NCBI RefSeq assembly: GCF_027497195.1
Contig: NZ_CP114905.1
Span: forward strand, 2,590,001 to 2,654,000
Length of the DNA stretch: 64,000 bases
Direction: 5' to 3'
DNA from: Streptomyces sp. WMMC500
GTDB taxonomy: Bacteria; Actinomycetota; Actinomycetes; Streptomycetales; Streptomycetaceae
The position numbers and the translations under genes are program-made. The notes under the pieces are model-generated. The model was not told the DNA's origin. It searched no databases and saw nothing but the letters and a program-made list of their open reading frames with translations. The stretch's first letter is position 1. Each line of letters begins with the position of its first letter. Shown in pieces: positions 51,831-58,760 of this stretch.

Positions 51831-53249
51831 CTACTCCTCGCGTTGGCGAGGGCCGTAGCGCTCGGCGTGGTCCGCCCGCAGGGCGGCGTCGAACTCCTCG
51901 ATGCGGGCGCGGAGCGTCGCGACGAGTTCGGGGTGGTGCCGGGAGAGGTCGTAGCACTCCCCCGGATCGCGGGCGAGGTGGAAGAGCTGCGGCAGCTCCT
52001 CGGTGGCGGAGAAGGCGCGGCCGGTGAAGTACGGTCCGGGCACGCGGCCCACGTGCAGCTTCCAGTCGCCGCGGCGCACGGCGTTGCAGTTGCCGACGGA
52101 CGGCGTGGGCCGGTCGTCGTAGTAGAAGATGTCGCCGCGGTCCACCGGGCGGCCGGTGGTCAGGGCACGCAGGATGCTGCGGCCGTCGATGGGGCGGTCC
52201 GGGTCGGGCTCGACGCCCGCGGCCTCCAGCAGGGTCGGGAGGACGTCCACGAGGGAGGTGGGCCGGCGGTAGGTGACCCCGGCCGGCACCGCGGCGGGCC
52301 ACTCGACCACGAACGGCACGCGCTGGCCGCCCTCGTACGTCTCCGCCTTGCGGCCGTACAGGTCCCCGGCGCTGCCGACGTACCACGGTCCGTTGTCGCT
52401 GGTGAAGATCACGCAGGTGTCGTCGCGGACGCCGAGGGCGTCGAGTTCGTCCAGCAGCACGCCCACGTAGTGGTCGATCTCCTCCACCGAGTCGCCGTGC
52501 GGGCCCGCCGCCGAGCGGCCCGCGAACTCCGAGGCGAGGGGCTCGTGCGGCTGGGTCATGGCGAGGTAGACGAAGAACGGCCGGTCGGCGTGGGCGCGGA
52601 CGAAGGCGATCGTCTCCTCCGCGTAGCGCCGCGTCAGGCTCGCCTGGTCCGGAGGCTGGGCGACGATCTCGCGGTCGTCGTAGAGCGGCAACGGCGTCAT
52701 GTCGTTGGAGTACGGCAGGCCGAAGTAGCGGTCGAAGCCGTGCTCCAGGGGGTGCAGCCGGGGGTCGACGGCGGGGTTGCCGAGGTGCCACTTGCCGATG
52801 TGGGCGGTCGCGTAGCCCGCGCCCCTGAGGTACGTGGCGAGCGTGGTCTCCCGCGTCGACAGTCCGCCCGTGTGGTCGGGGAAGAGCACGGTCGCGAGGT
52901 TCACGCGCGGCGCGTAGCAGCCGGTCAGCAGCGCGGCGCGGGACGGGGTGCAGGTGGGGGCGCCCGCGTAGAAGTCGGTGAACCGCATGCCGCGGCGCGC
53001 CATGCCGTCGATGGCGGGCGTCCGCACCAGCGGCGAGCCGTAGCAGCCGGGGTCGCCGTAGCCGAGGTCGTCGCAGTAGACGATCACGACGTTCGGCGGG
53101 GCGGGCTGCGCACCGCGGGCCGGGGCGGCGGCGGTGACGCCGGCGACGGCGGCCAGGCCCGCGGCGCCGGAGCCCTTCAGGACCGTGCGCCGGGTGGCGG
53201 ATGCGGCGGCGGCTGCGGCGGGCGTGACTTCGGGGGGCGGGACGCTCAT
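51831..53249 (-). CDS. Secreted sulfatase with intact formylglycine motif
   Basis: Arylsulfatase-type hydrolase of 472 residues with a Tat signal (TRRTVLKGSGAAGLAAVAG). The active site is complete: D60-D61 in YCDDLGYGD, C100 in CTPSRAALLTG that becomes formylglycine, K153 and H155 in GKWHLG, H in TQPHEPL, DN in TSDNGP and K in GRKAETYEGGQRVP. It removes sulfate esters outside the cell after maturation by a formylglycine-generating enzyme, which is not in the window. The ATG overlaps the stop of the preceding sulfatase-like gene (ATGA), so the two are coupled. The substrate is unknown; sulfated glycans are likely. Confidence 0.92.
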   Translation of the reverse strand: MSVPPPEVTPAAAAAASATRRTVLKGSGAAGLAAVAGVTAAAPARGAQPAPPNVVIVYCDDLGYGDPGCYGSPLVRTPAIDGMARRGMRFTDFYAGAPTCTPSRAALLTGCYAPRVNLATVLFPDHTGGLSTRETTLATYLRGAGYATAHIGKWHLGNPAVDPRLHPLEHGFDRYFGLPYSNDMTPLPLYDDREIVAQPPDQASLTRRYAEETIAFVRAHADRPFFVYLAMTQPHEPLASEFAGRSAAGPHGDSVEEIDHYVGVLLDELDALGVRDDTCVIFTSDNGPWYVGSAGDLYGRKAETYEGGQRVPFVVEWPAAVPAGVTYRRPTSLVDVLPTLLEAAGVEPDPDRPIDGRSILRALTTGRPVDRGDIFYYDDRPTPSVGNCNAVRRGDWKLHVGRVPGPYFTGRAFSATEELPQLFHLARDPGECYDLSRHHPELVATLRARIEEFDAALRADHAERYGPRQREE

Positions 53250-54484
53250 ACGGTCGTCGTCTCCTTCCGCGCCGCGGCCTCGGCGACAGCCTTCCGCGCC
53301 GCCGCCTCGGCGGCGACGTCATCGCGCAGTTCCTCCAGCGGCCCGCGGAGCCTCGCCACGACCTCGGGGTGGAGCGCGGCCAGGTTGTACGCCTCGCGGA
53401 CGTCGGCCCTGACGTCGAAGAGCTGCGGCATGTACGCGGTCCGGCCGGCACCGAACGCGACGTGCAGCTTCCAGCGGTCGCTGCGCACGGCGTTCAGCCA
53501 CTCGTCGGAGAAGAGGTAGACCGGTCCCCGGCCGGGCGAGGAACGGCCGGACAGCAGCGCGGACATGTCCTCGCCGTCGAGGCCTTCCGGCGGGTCCACC
53601 CCGGCGAGCGCGCACAGCGACGGCGTCAGGTCCAGCAAGGAGCGCGGCGTCCGGTCGCGGGTGCGGCGAGTGACGGACGGCCAGGAGGCGACGAACGGGA
53701 CGCGGACGCCGCCGTCGAAGACCTCGGGTTTCCGGCCGCGCCGCTCCTGCGTGCGCCCCTCGTAGCGCGGGCCGTTGTCGCTGGTGACGATGACCAGCGT
53801 GCGGCGGGTCAGCCGCCTGCGGTCGAGGTGCCGCAGGAGGACGTCGAGGTAGTGGTCGAGTTGCTCGACCAGGTCGCCGTAGGCGCCGGCGGCCGATGCG
53901 CGGTGGAAGCGGGGCTCGACCCGGTAGGGGGCGTGCGGCCCGAGGTGGGAGAGGACGGCGAGGAACGGGCCGTCGCGGTGGTCGTCGACGAAGTCGAGGG
54001 CGGCGTCGGTGAGGTGGCGCACCGACAGCGCCGGGTCGGCGTCGTCCACGACGGCGGTGCGCCCGTCGTACCAGGCCAGCGGGGTGACGTCGGTGCCGTA
54101 CAGGGTGCCCGCGAACCGGTCGAAGCCGTGGTCGAGCGGGTGCCGCCCCGGCCCTGCGCCGAGCCGCCACTGACCGAACAGCCCGGTGGCGTAGCCCGCG
54201 CTCCCGAGCAGCTTCGCGACGGTGACCGCCTCCGGGGGCAGGCCGGCGTCGGTGCCGGGTCCGGTGGAGGCGGGCAGGCCGTACCGTGCGCCGTAGCGCC
54301 CGGTGAGCAGGCCGGCGCGCGAGGGCGTGTCGGTCGCGGCGGCGGCGTACATCGCGTCGCAGACGACACCGCCGGCCGCCAGCCGGTCGGTTGCCGGGGT
54401 ACGGACGAGGCGCGCGCCGTAGGGACCGAGATCGCCGACGCCCAGGTCGTCCGCCAGAACCACGACGACGTTCGGTGGCACCAT
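53246..54484 (-). CDS. Sulfatase-like protein lacking key active-site residues (pseudo-sulfatase)
   Basis: Protein of 412 residues with the full sulfatase fold (NVVVVLADDLGVGD at the start, TSDNGPRYEG, GRKPEVFDGGVRVPF), closely matching its neighbour. The formylglycine position is Asp (D52 in TDTPSRAGLLTG instead of Cys or Ser), and GKWHLG is changed to GQWRLG (Q105, R107). Three catalytic residues are lost, so sulfate-ester hydrolysis is not expected. There is no signal peptide from the ATG at 54484, which has GAGAGG upstream, whereas the partner is a Tat substrate. It could bind substrate, regulate or chaperone the active enzyme, or use other chemistry. The frame is intact, so it is not simply a decaying gene. 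Confidence 0.85.
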   Translation of the reverse strand: MVPPNVVVVLADDLGVGDLGPYGARLVRTPATDRLAAGGVVCDAMYAAAATDTPSRAGLLTGRYGARYGLPASTGPGTDAGLPPEAVTVAKLLGSAGYATGLFGQWRLGAGPGRHPLDHGFDRFAGTLYGTDVTPLAWYDGRTAVVDDADPALSVRHLTDAALDFVDDHRDGPFLAVLSHLGPHAPYRVEPRFHRASAAGAYGDLVEQLDHYLDVLLRHLDRRRLTRRTLVIVTSDNGPRYEGRTQERRGRKPEVFDGGVRVPFVASWPSVTRRTRDRTPRSLLDLTPSLCALAGVDPPEGLDGEDMSALLSGRSSPGRGPVYLFSDEWLNAVRSDRWKLHVAFGAGRTAYMPQLFDVRADVREAYNLAALHPEVVARLRGPLEELRDDVAAEAAARKAVAEAAARKETTTV

Positions 54485-54566
54485 GACCCCGCCTCTCTGC
54501 CGTGACAGGAACATGGCGACCATAGACGACTGTCACCGGGCCGCCAACACCTTCGGCAGAGAGAGT

Positions 54567-54599
54567 GCACACTTTCTCCACTGAGAGGCGAAAGTGTGC
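54567..54599. promoter_or_regulatory. Inverted repeat upstream of the sulfatase pair
   Basis: Perfect 10-base arms GCACACTTTC and GAAAGTGTGC with a 13-base spacer, centred about 100 bases before the pseudo-sulfatase start and 8 bases after the Nudix stop. The 23-base centre-to-centre spacing suits a dimeric repressor site; it could instead be the Nudix terminator. Confidence 0.5.
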
Positions 54600-54607
54600 C
54601 GGCGGCC

Positions 54608-55132
54608 TCAGGCCCCGCGCACCCGCTCATAGCGGGCCAGCAGTGCCCGCCCGTCCGGGGCGAACGGCCACTCCGGGTCGGCCAGCCGCGCCCTGAGCTC
54701 GTCCCAGTCGAGCCACCGGCCCTCGGCGACCTCTTCCGCCTGAGGCACGATCAGGCCGTGCCGCGCCGGCTCGTAGACCGCCTCGTAGAGATGGGCCAGG
54801 TAATTGGTGTGCGTGTCCGTGAACCAGTGCCGGTCGACCAGCCGCACCGGACAGTCCTTCACACCGAGCTCCTCGGCCAACTCCCGCTCGGCGGCGGTGT
54901 CCGGCTCCTCGCCCGCCGCGATCACCCCACCGGCCCACGCGTCGTGCAGACCGGGATACACGTCCTTGGTGTCGGTGCGGCGATGCACGTAGACCTGCCC
55001 GGAGGCGTCCCTGACGAGGATCTTCACGGCGGCGTGCGGCAGGTTCCGCGCACGCATCCGGCTTCTGGGCGCACTGCCGACGACCCGGCCGGGCACCACG
55101 TCCTGGGCGTACAGGGCGACGATCTCTTCCAT
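54608..55132 (-). CDS. Nudix hydrolase
   Basis: Protein of 174 residues. The Nudix box GVIAAGEEPDTAAERELAEELG matches Gx5Ex7REUxEExGU without change, so the metal-binding Glu residues are present. It opens VALYAQDVVPGRVVGSAPRSRMR and has HAAVKILVRDASGQVYVHRR, resembling the isopentenyl-diphosphate isomerase-like Nudix group acting on nucleoside or isoprenoid diphosphates. ATG with AAGGAG upstream. It starts 12 bases after a decayed oxidoreductase gene and so may once have been in its operon. Confidence 0.88.
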   Translation of the reverse strand: MEEIVALYAQDVVPGRVVGSAPRSRMRARNLPHAAVKILVRDASGQVYVHRRTDTKDVYPGLHDAWAGGVIAAGEEPDTAAERELAEELGVKDCPVRLVDRHWFTDTHTNYLAHLYEAVYEPARHGLIVPQAEEVAEGRWLDWDELRARLADPEWPFAPDGRALLARYERVRGA

Positions 55133-55143
55133 GTCTCTCCTTG

Positions 55144-55400
55144 CTACGGGATCTCCACCAGTACCGTGCCCAGGTGGCGGCCCGCCAGCAGGCCGAGCAG
55201 CGCGCCCGGAGCCCGGTCGAGCCCGGTCAGCCGGACGTGCGGGAAACGCGGCCTGCCCTCGCGCAGCCCGGCGCTGAACTACGCCTCCCAGCGGGCCGCC
55301 GGCGCGCGATGGTCGGTCAGCGTCAATCCCTGCACACTGATGCCCGGGGACACCGGTTCGAGGGTGTCCCGGGTGGCCGGCGCGCGGGTGCGGTGGTGAC
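55144..55400 (-). pseudogene. Remnant of a CurA-type NADP-dependent oxidoreductase
   Basis: Only the C-terminal end remains. Reading the minus strand gives GLTLTDHRAPAARWEA, an in-frame TAG (55279-55281), then FSAGLREGRPRFPHV and LLAGRHLGTVLVEIP before the true stop at 55144. These are the terminal elements of zinc-free, quinone-reductase-like alcohol dehydrogenases. No cofactor-binding Rossmann domain or start is found upstream. The left boundary is the stop; the right boundary is approximate. Confidence 0.75.
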
Positions 55401-55563
55401 CGTCCGACCCGGCCTCCAGGGCAGGCAGAAACAGGCGGCTGCAGGGCAGTGGTCGGCGAATCCCCAGCACCCGGCAATGACCCGGACTGGTCGGAAGCGC
55501 AGGCGAAGATCGGCCAGATCCCGGCAGCAGCCTTCCAGACGACGGCGGCGGATCACGACACGC

Positions 55564-56628
55564 TCAGCGCACGATCGACTGGATTTCCTGCACCTCGAGT
55601 TCCTGCGTGGCCTCGACGATTCCGGTGGGCAGTTGCTCGTCCGTGGTGCCGTCCGACGCGCTCCAGGTCACCCGCCAGGTAACGGAGGCGGTGAAGTCGT
55701 ACGGACCGGTGCTCTCGGAGGATCGGAGGTAGGTCACGCCACACGGCGGCATCCTGTCGGCGTCGCCCTTCCGGTAAGGAGTACCGACGGCCCCGTCCTC
55801 GTTCATAGCGCACTCGCCGCCGTCGGGATGCAGTTCGGCGTCGTCGGTGCCGGGCTCGATGGTCAACGAGACGGGCGTCGCGGTGGTTTCGGCCCACATA
55901 CCCAAGGCGGGGACGGTCGCCCTCGCAGTCACCGGCTGGAATCGGGCTCCGTCCAGCCACACCCACGTGGGGAGGTTGACGGTCTGCTCACCTTCGGGCC
56001 GCAACTCCGCCTCGGTGTCGGGCACGACCATCCGCTCGTAGGCGAGTTCGGCGAGCATCGCGGGGTCGATGGCCTGGTCCGCCACCCACGCGGGCGCGGG
56101 CTCGCCGTTGTCCACCCAGAACGGCACCTCGGAGCATTCGCCGCGAGCGAGCACGTCCTCTTCCGCCGGGTTCTCGACGCCGGCCCAGAACTTCCCCTCG
56201 CCGTCGTTCTTGACGTTCCAGTCCTGGAAGCCCGGATGGTTCGGCCAGCTATAGCCGTCCTCGTAGTGGTCGAGTAACTGCTGTAACGCACTGCCCGCGT
56301 GGCCGGTCATCCCCGGCGCGGCCATCTGCTCCTCGATGGACTTCTTGGTGGCCCGCTTGAAGTCCTTGGCACCGAGATAGGGGGCATACCAGCACGGAGG
56401 CGGATTCCATCCGGCAGTGGCGGGTGCGAGGTTCCCCGGTCCCTGGCCTTCGTCCTCTACTGCACCGGAGAACTGGATACCGCCGCCGGTGCGGGCCCAG
56501 ATCTCCTGGTCGTCGGCCCCGGCGTCGGTTTCGCGGTCGATCGGAGCATCCGCCTGCGCCGAACCCGCTCCCGCCACCAGTCCGAACGCGCACAGCAGCG
56601 AGACCATCGCTGCTCCTGCCCGATTCAC
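55564..56628 (-). CDS. Secreted protein of unknown function
   Basis: Protein of 354 residues not recognised. A signal peptide (MVSLLCAFGLVAGAGSAQA) is followed by an acidic, Trp- and Pro-rich mature domain with GWNPPPCWYAPYLGAKDF, YSWPNHPGFQDW, WVDNGEPAPAWV and GECAMNEDGAVGTPYRKGD. Four Cys residues suggest disulfides. The GTG at 56628 overlaps the upstream lipoprotein stop (GTGA) and gives an Arg-containing n-region; an ATG at 56607 with AGGAG upstream is the alternative. The tight coupling means it probably acts with the lipoprotein. Base composition looks less GC-rich than its neighbours. Confidence 0.7.
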   Translation of the reverse strand: MNRAGAAMVSLLCAFGLVAGAGSAQADAPIDRETDAGADDQEIWARTGGGIQFSGAVEDEGQGPGNLAPATAGWNPPPCWYAPYLGAKDFKRATKKSIEEQMAAPGMTGHAGSALQQLLDHYEDGYSWPNHPGFQDWNVKNDGEGKFWAGVENPAEEDVLARGECSEVPFWVDNGEPAPAWVADQAIDPAMLAELAYERMVVPDTEAELRPEGEQTVNLPTWVWLDGARFQPVTARATVPALGMWAETTATPVSLTIEPGTDDAELHPDGGECAMNEDGAVGTPYRKGDADRMPPCGVTYLRSSESTGPYDFTASVTWRVTWSASDGTTDEQLPTGIVEATQELEVQEIQSIVR

Positions 56629-57287
56629 TCCTCGCACTGAGTGGCCTCCCCCTCGACGTCGATCGTGGTGGCTTGCCACACGTCGTCCCGCCCCGGGAAC
56701 TTCGCCATGCTGACCTGGTAGAACAGGTAACTGGCGCTGCTCTCTTCGGTACGCAGCACTTCGTCTGTCTTGATCTTCTTGCCGAAGATCTTCGACTGGT
56801 CGACGCAGAAGGAGATCCCGACCGTAGTGCCGTAGCTTCGCACCTCGGCCTGGTAGTAACGCTCGGTGCCCGTCGCGGTCAGTCCGCCATCCACGTACGC
56901 CTGGATCTGGTCCTGTGCGTACGTCAGGGCCTGGTCGCGTGAGTAGAACTGCGCCGCGGGGTCCTTCGGCTCCTGCTCCGCGACGCCCCGATAGATGCTC
57001 CGGATGTAGTTCGCGGCATCACGCTGTGCCACCGCATGGTCCGGCTTCGACGGCTCGTCCCAGTCGAAGACCAGCTTCATGTCCTCCGGCAACGACACGT
57101 CCGGCGCCCCCTCCGGCGCGTCGCCCTCCGGCATCGGCGACTCCGGTGTCTCGGAGCTGGGGTCCTTCGCTCCCTCGATCTTCTCCGACCTGCCGTCGTC
57201 GCCGGAGTCGGAGTCCCCGCAGGCAGTGAGCGTCAGCGCGGCGGCCGTCGCGAGGGCAGCGGCCGTCAGGGCGGTGCGTGTACGCAT
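56625..57287 (-). CDS. Lipoprotein of unknown function, partner of the secreted protein
   Basis: Lipoprotein of 220 residues. Signal peptide with lipobox LTLTAC, then an Asp/Ser/Pro/Glu linker (about 25-65) and a compact domain with DHAVAQRDAANYIRSIYRG, QFYSRDQALTYAQDQIQAYV and SFCVDQSKIFGKKI, resembling the small NTF2-like or DUF lipoproteins of Streptomyces but not one I can name. ATG with GGGAG 10 bases upstream. The stop GTGA overlaps the next gene's start. Together the two look like an anchored partner and a secreted effector. Confidence 0.72.
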   Translation of the reverse strand: MRTRTALTAAALATAAALTLTACGDSDSGDDGRSEKIEGAKDPSSETPESPMPEGDAPEGAPDVSLPEDMKLVFDWDEPSKPDHAVAQRDAANYIRSIYRGVAEQEPKDPAAQFYSRDQALTYAQDQIQAYVDGGLTATGTERYYQAEVRSYGTTVGISFCVDQSKIFGKKIKTDEVLRTEESSASYLFYQVSMAKFPGRDDVWQATTIDVEGEATQCEE

Positions 57288-57452
57288 GGCAAGAAGCTCC
57301 CGGTCGGTCGGCGGGAACAACTGGCGCCGGTGTGCGGCCTCTTGTCCCCCGGTGGCGAACTCTGCACGGTACGTTACCGAACCGATCGCCGGGATTAAGG
57401 ACGACTTCGCGCCCGCCGGGTCACGTTGCGGACACACGGGCGCGGGGCGGTG

Positions 57453-57498
57453 CCGGTGGACCCGGACGGGCCGCCCGGGCCTCCGCGGGTGTCACCGG
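57453..57498 (-). terminator. Imperfect hairpin after the phosphofructokinase gene
   Basis: Outer arms CCGGTG/CACCGG and inner arms ACCCG/CGGGT separated by a small bulge, beginning 4 bases after the pfkA stop. Confidence 0.45.
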
Positions 57499-57502
57499 TG
57501 GG

Positions 57503-58528
57503 TCAGAAGACGACCTCCGCCTCGTCCATCCGGTTCGCCGGGACGCGCTTCAGCTCGCGGGTCGCGTCCGCCAGCGGGGCCATCACGATGTCCGTCCCCC
57601 GCAGCGCCGTCATCTGCCCGAAGTCGCCGCGGTGCACCGCCTCCACCGCGTGCCACCCGAAGCGCGTCGCCAGGACGCGGTCGTACGCCGTGGGCGTGCC
57701 GCCGCGCTGGACGTGGCCGAGGATGACCGGCTTGGCCTCCTTGCCCAGGCGGCGCTCCAGCTCGCCGGCCAGGCGGTTGCCGATGCCGGTGAAGCGCTCG
57801 TGGCCGTACTGGTCGATCTCGCCCTTCTTGTACTCCATCGTGCCCTCCGCCGGGTGCGCGCCCTCGGCGACGCAGATGACGGCGAACTTCTTGTGCCGGT
57901 CGAAGCGCTCCTCGACCATCTTGCACAGGTTGCCGATGTCGAACGGCCGCTCCGGCAGGCAGATGCCGTGCGCGCCGCCGGCCATGCCGGACTCCAGCGC
58001 GATCCAGCCCGCGTGCCGCCCCATGACCTCGACGACCATGACGCGCTGGTGGGACTCGGCGGTGGTCTTCAGCCGGTCCATCGCCTCGGTGGCCACGCCG
58101 ACGGCCGTGTCGAAGCCGAAGGTGCGGTCGGTGGCGGAGATGTCGTTGTCGATCGTCTTCGGTACGCCGACGACCGGCATCCCCGCGTCGGCGAGCATCG
58201 CCGACGCGGTGAGGGTGCCCTCGCCGCCGATCGGGATGAGCGCGTCGAGGCCCAGCTCGCGGCTGAGCTCCTCGGTGTTCTCGCACGCTTCGCGGAGCCG
58301 GTCGCGCTCCAGCCGGGACGAGCCGAGGACGGTGCCGCCGCGGGCGAGGATGCCGCTGACGGCGTTGAGGTCCAGCTTGTGGTACCGCCCCTCGAGCAGG
58401 CCCTTGAAGCCGTCCTCGAACCCGATCACCTCGTCGCCGTGACCGGCCACGGCCCGGTGGACCACCGACCTGATCACCGCGTTCAGGCCGGGGCAGTCTC
58501 CGCCCGCCGTGAGTACTCCGATGCGCAT
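57503..58528 (-). CDS. pfkA: 6-phosphofructokinase
   Basis: Glycolytic enzyme of 341 residues phosphorylating fructose-6-phosphate. GVLTAGGDCPGLNAVIRSVV, GGEGTLTASAMLADAG, catalytic D127 in PKTIDNDI, and EVMGRHAGWIA are intact. Residue 104 is Gly, as in ATP-dependent enzymes, while 124 is Lys, as in PPi-type and actinobacterial clade III enzymes. That mixture is known for ATP-PFKs of Streptomyces. The ATG has GGAGAGAC upstream; a longer open frame of 17 codons precedes it. It is divergent from pta, fitting a glycolysis/acetate block. Confidence 0.94.
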   Translation of the reverse strand: MRIGVLTAGGDCPGLNAVIRSVVHRAVAGHGDEVIGFEDGFKGLLEGRYHKLDLNAVSGILARGGTVLGSSRLERDRLREACENTEELSRELGLDALIPIGGEGTLTASAMLADAGMPVVGVPKTIDNDISATDRTFGFDTAVGVATEAMDRLKTTAESHQRVMVVEVMGRHAGWIALESGMAGGAHGICLPERPFDIGNLCKMVEERFDRHKKFAVICVAEGAHPAEGTMEYKKGEIDQYGHERFTGIGNRLAGELERRLGKEAKPVILGHVQRGGTPTAYDRVLATRFGWHAVEAVHRGDFGQMTALRGTDIVMAPLADATRELKRVPANRMDEAEVVF

Positions 58529-58760
58529 GTCTCTCCTGCTCGGTCCCGTCGCATGCATGCTCGATGCCGATTCTCCCATGCCCCGCGAGTCACCCGATCG
58601 AACGGCCGGTTAACCCTCCGTCACACGCGGCGGTCACCCCGCCGCCACCGGCCGCCTGCCGCGCGCCCGCGCCGGGCCCGACGGTATGGTCGAACGGACC
58701 GCGACAGACGGAACCGCAACGGACGGGTCCGCGACGGACGGGACGGATGGAGTGCTGGGA

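Noticed and set aside
54352..54361. Cys42 of the pseudo-sulfatase as an alternative formylglycine site
   Set aside because: It is ten residues upstream and not in a CxPSR context, so maturation there is implausible.
51831..54484. Direct functional link between the sulfatases and the wall-polymer sulfotransferases
   Set aside because: They are 15 kb apart with unrelated genes between; shared sulfate chemistry alone is not evidence.
55449..55682. Plus-strand frame beginning MVGESPAPGNDPDW next to the pseudogene
   Set aside because: Reads somewhat like protein but has no ribosome site, runs into the opposite-strand secreted-protein gene and matches nothing recognisable.
58686..58760. N-terminal Thr-Ala-Thr-Asp-Gly repeat extension of phosphate acetyltransferase
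   Set aside because: Not typical of the family; the GTG at 58761 matches the expected N-terminus, so the repeat is probably leader DNA.
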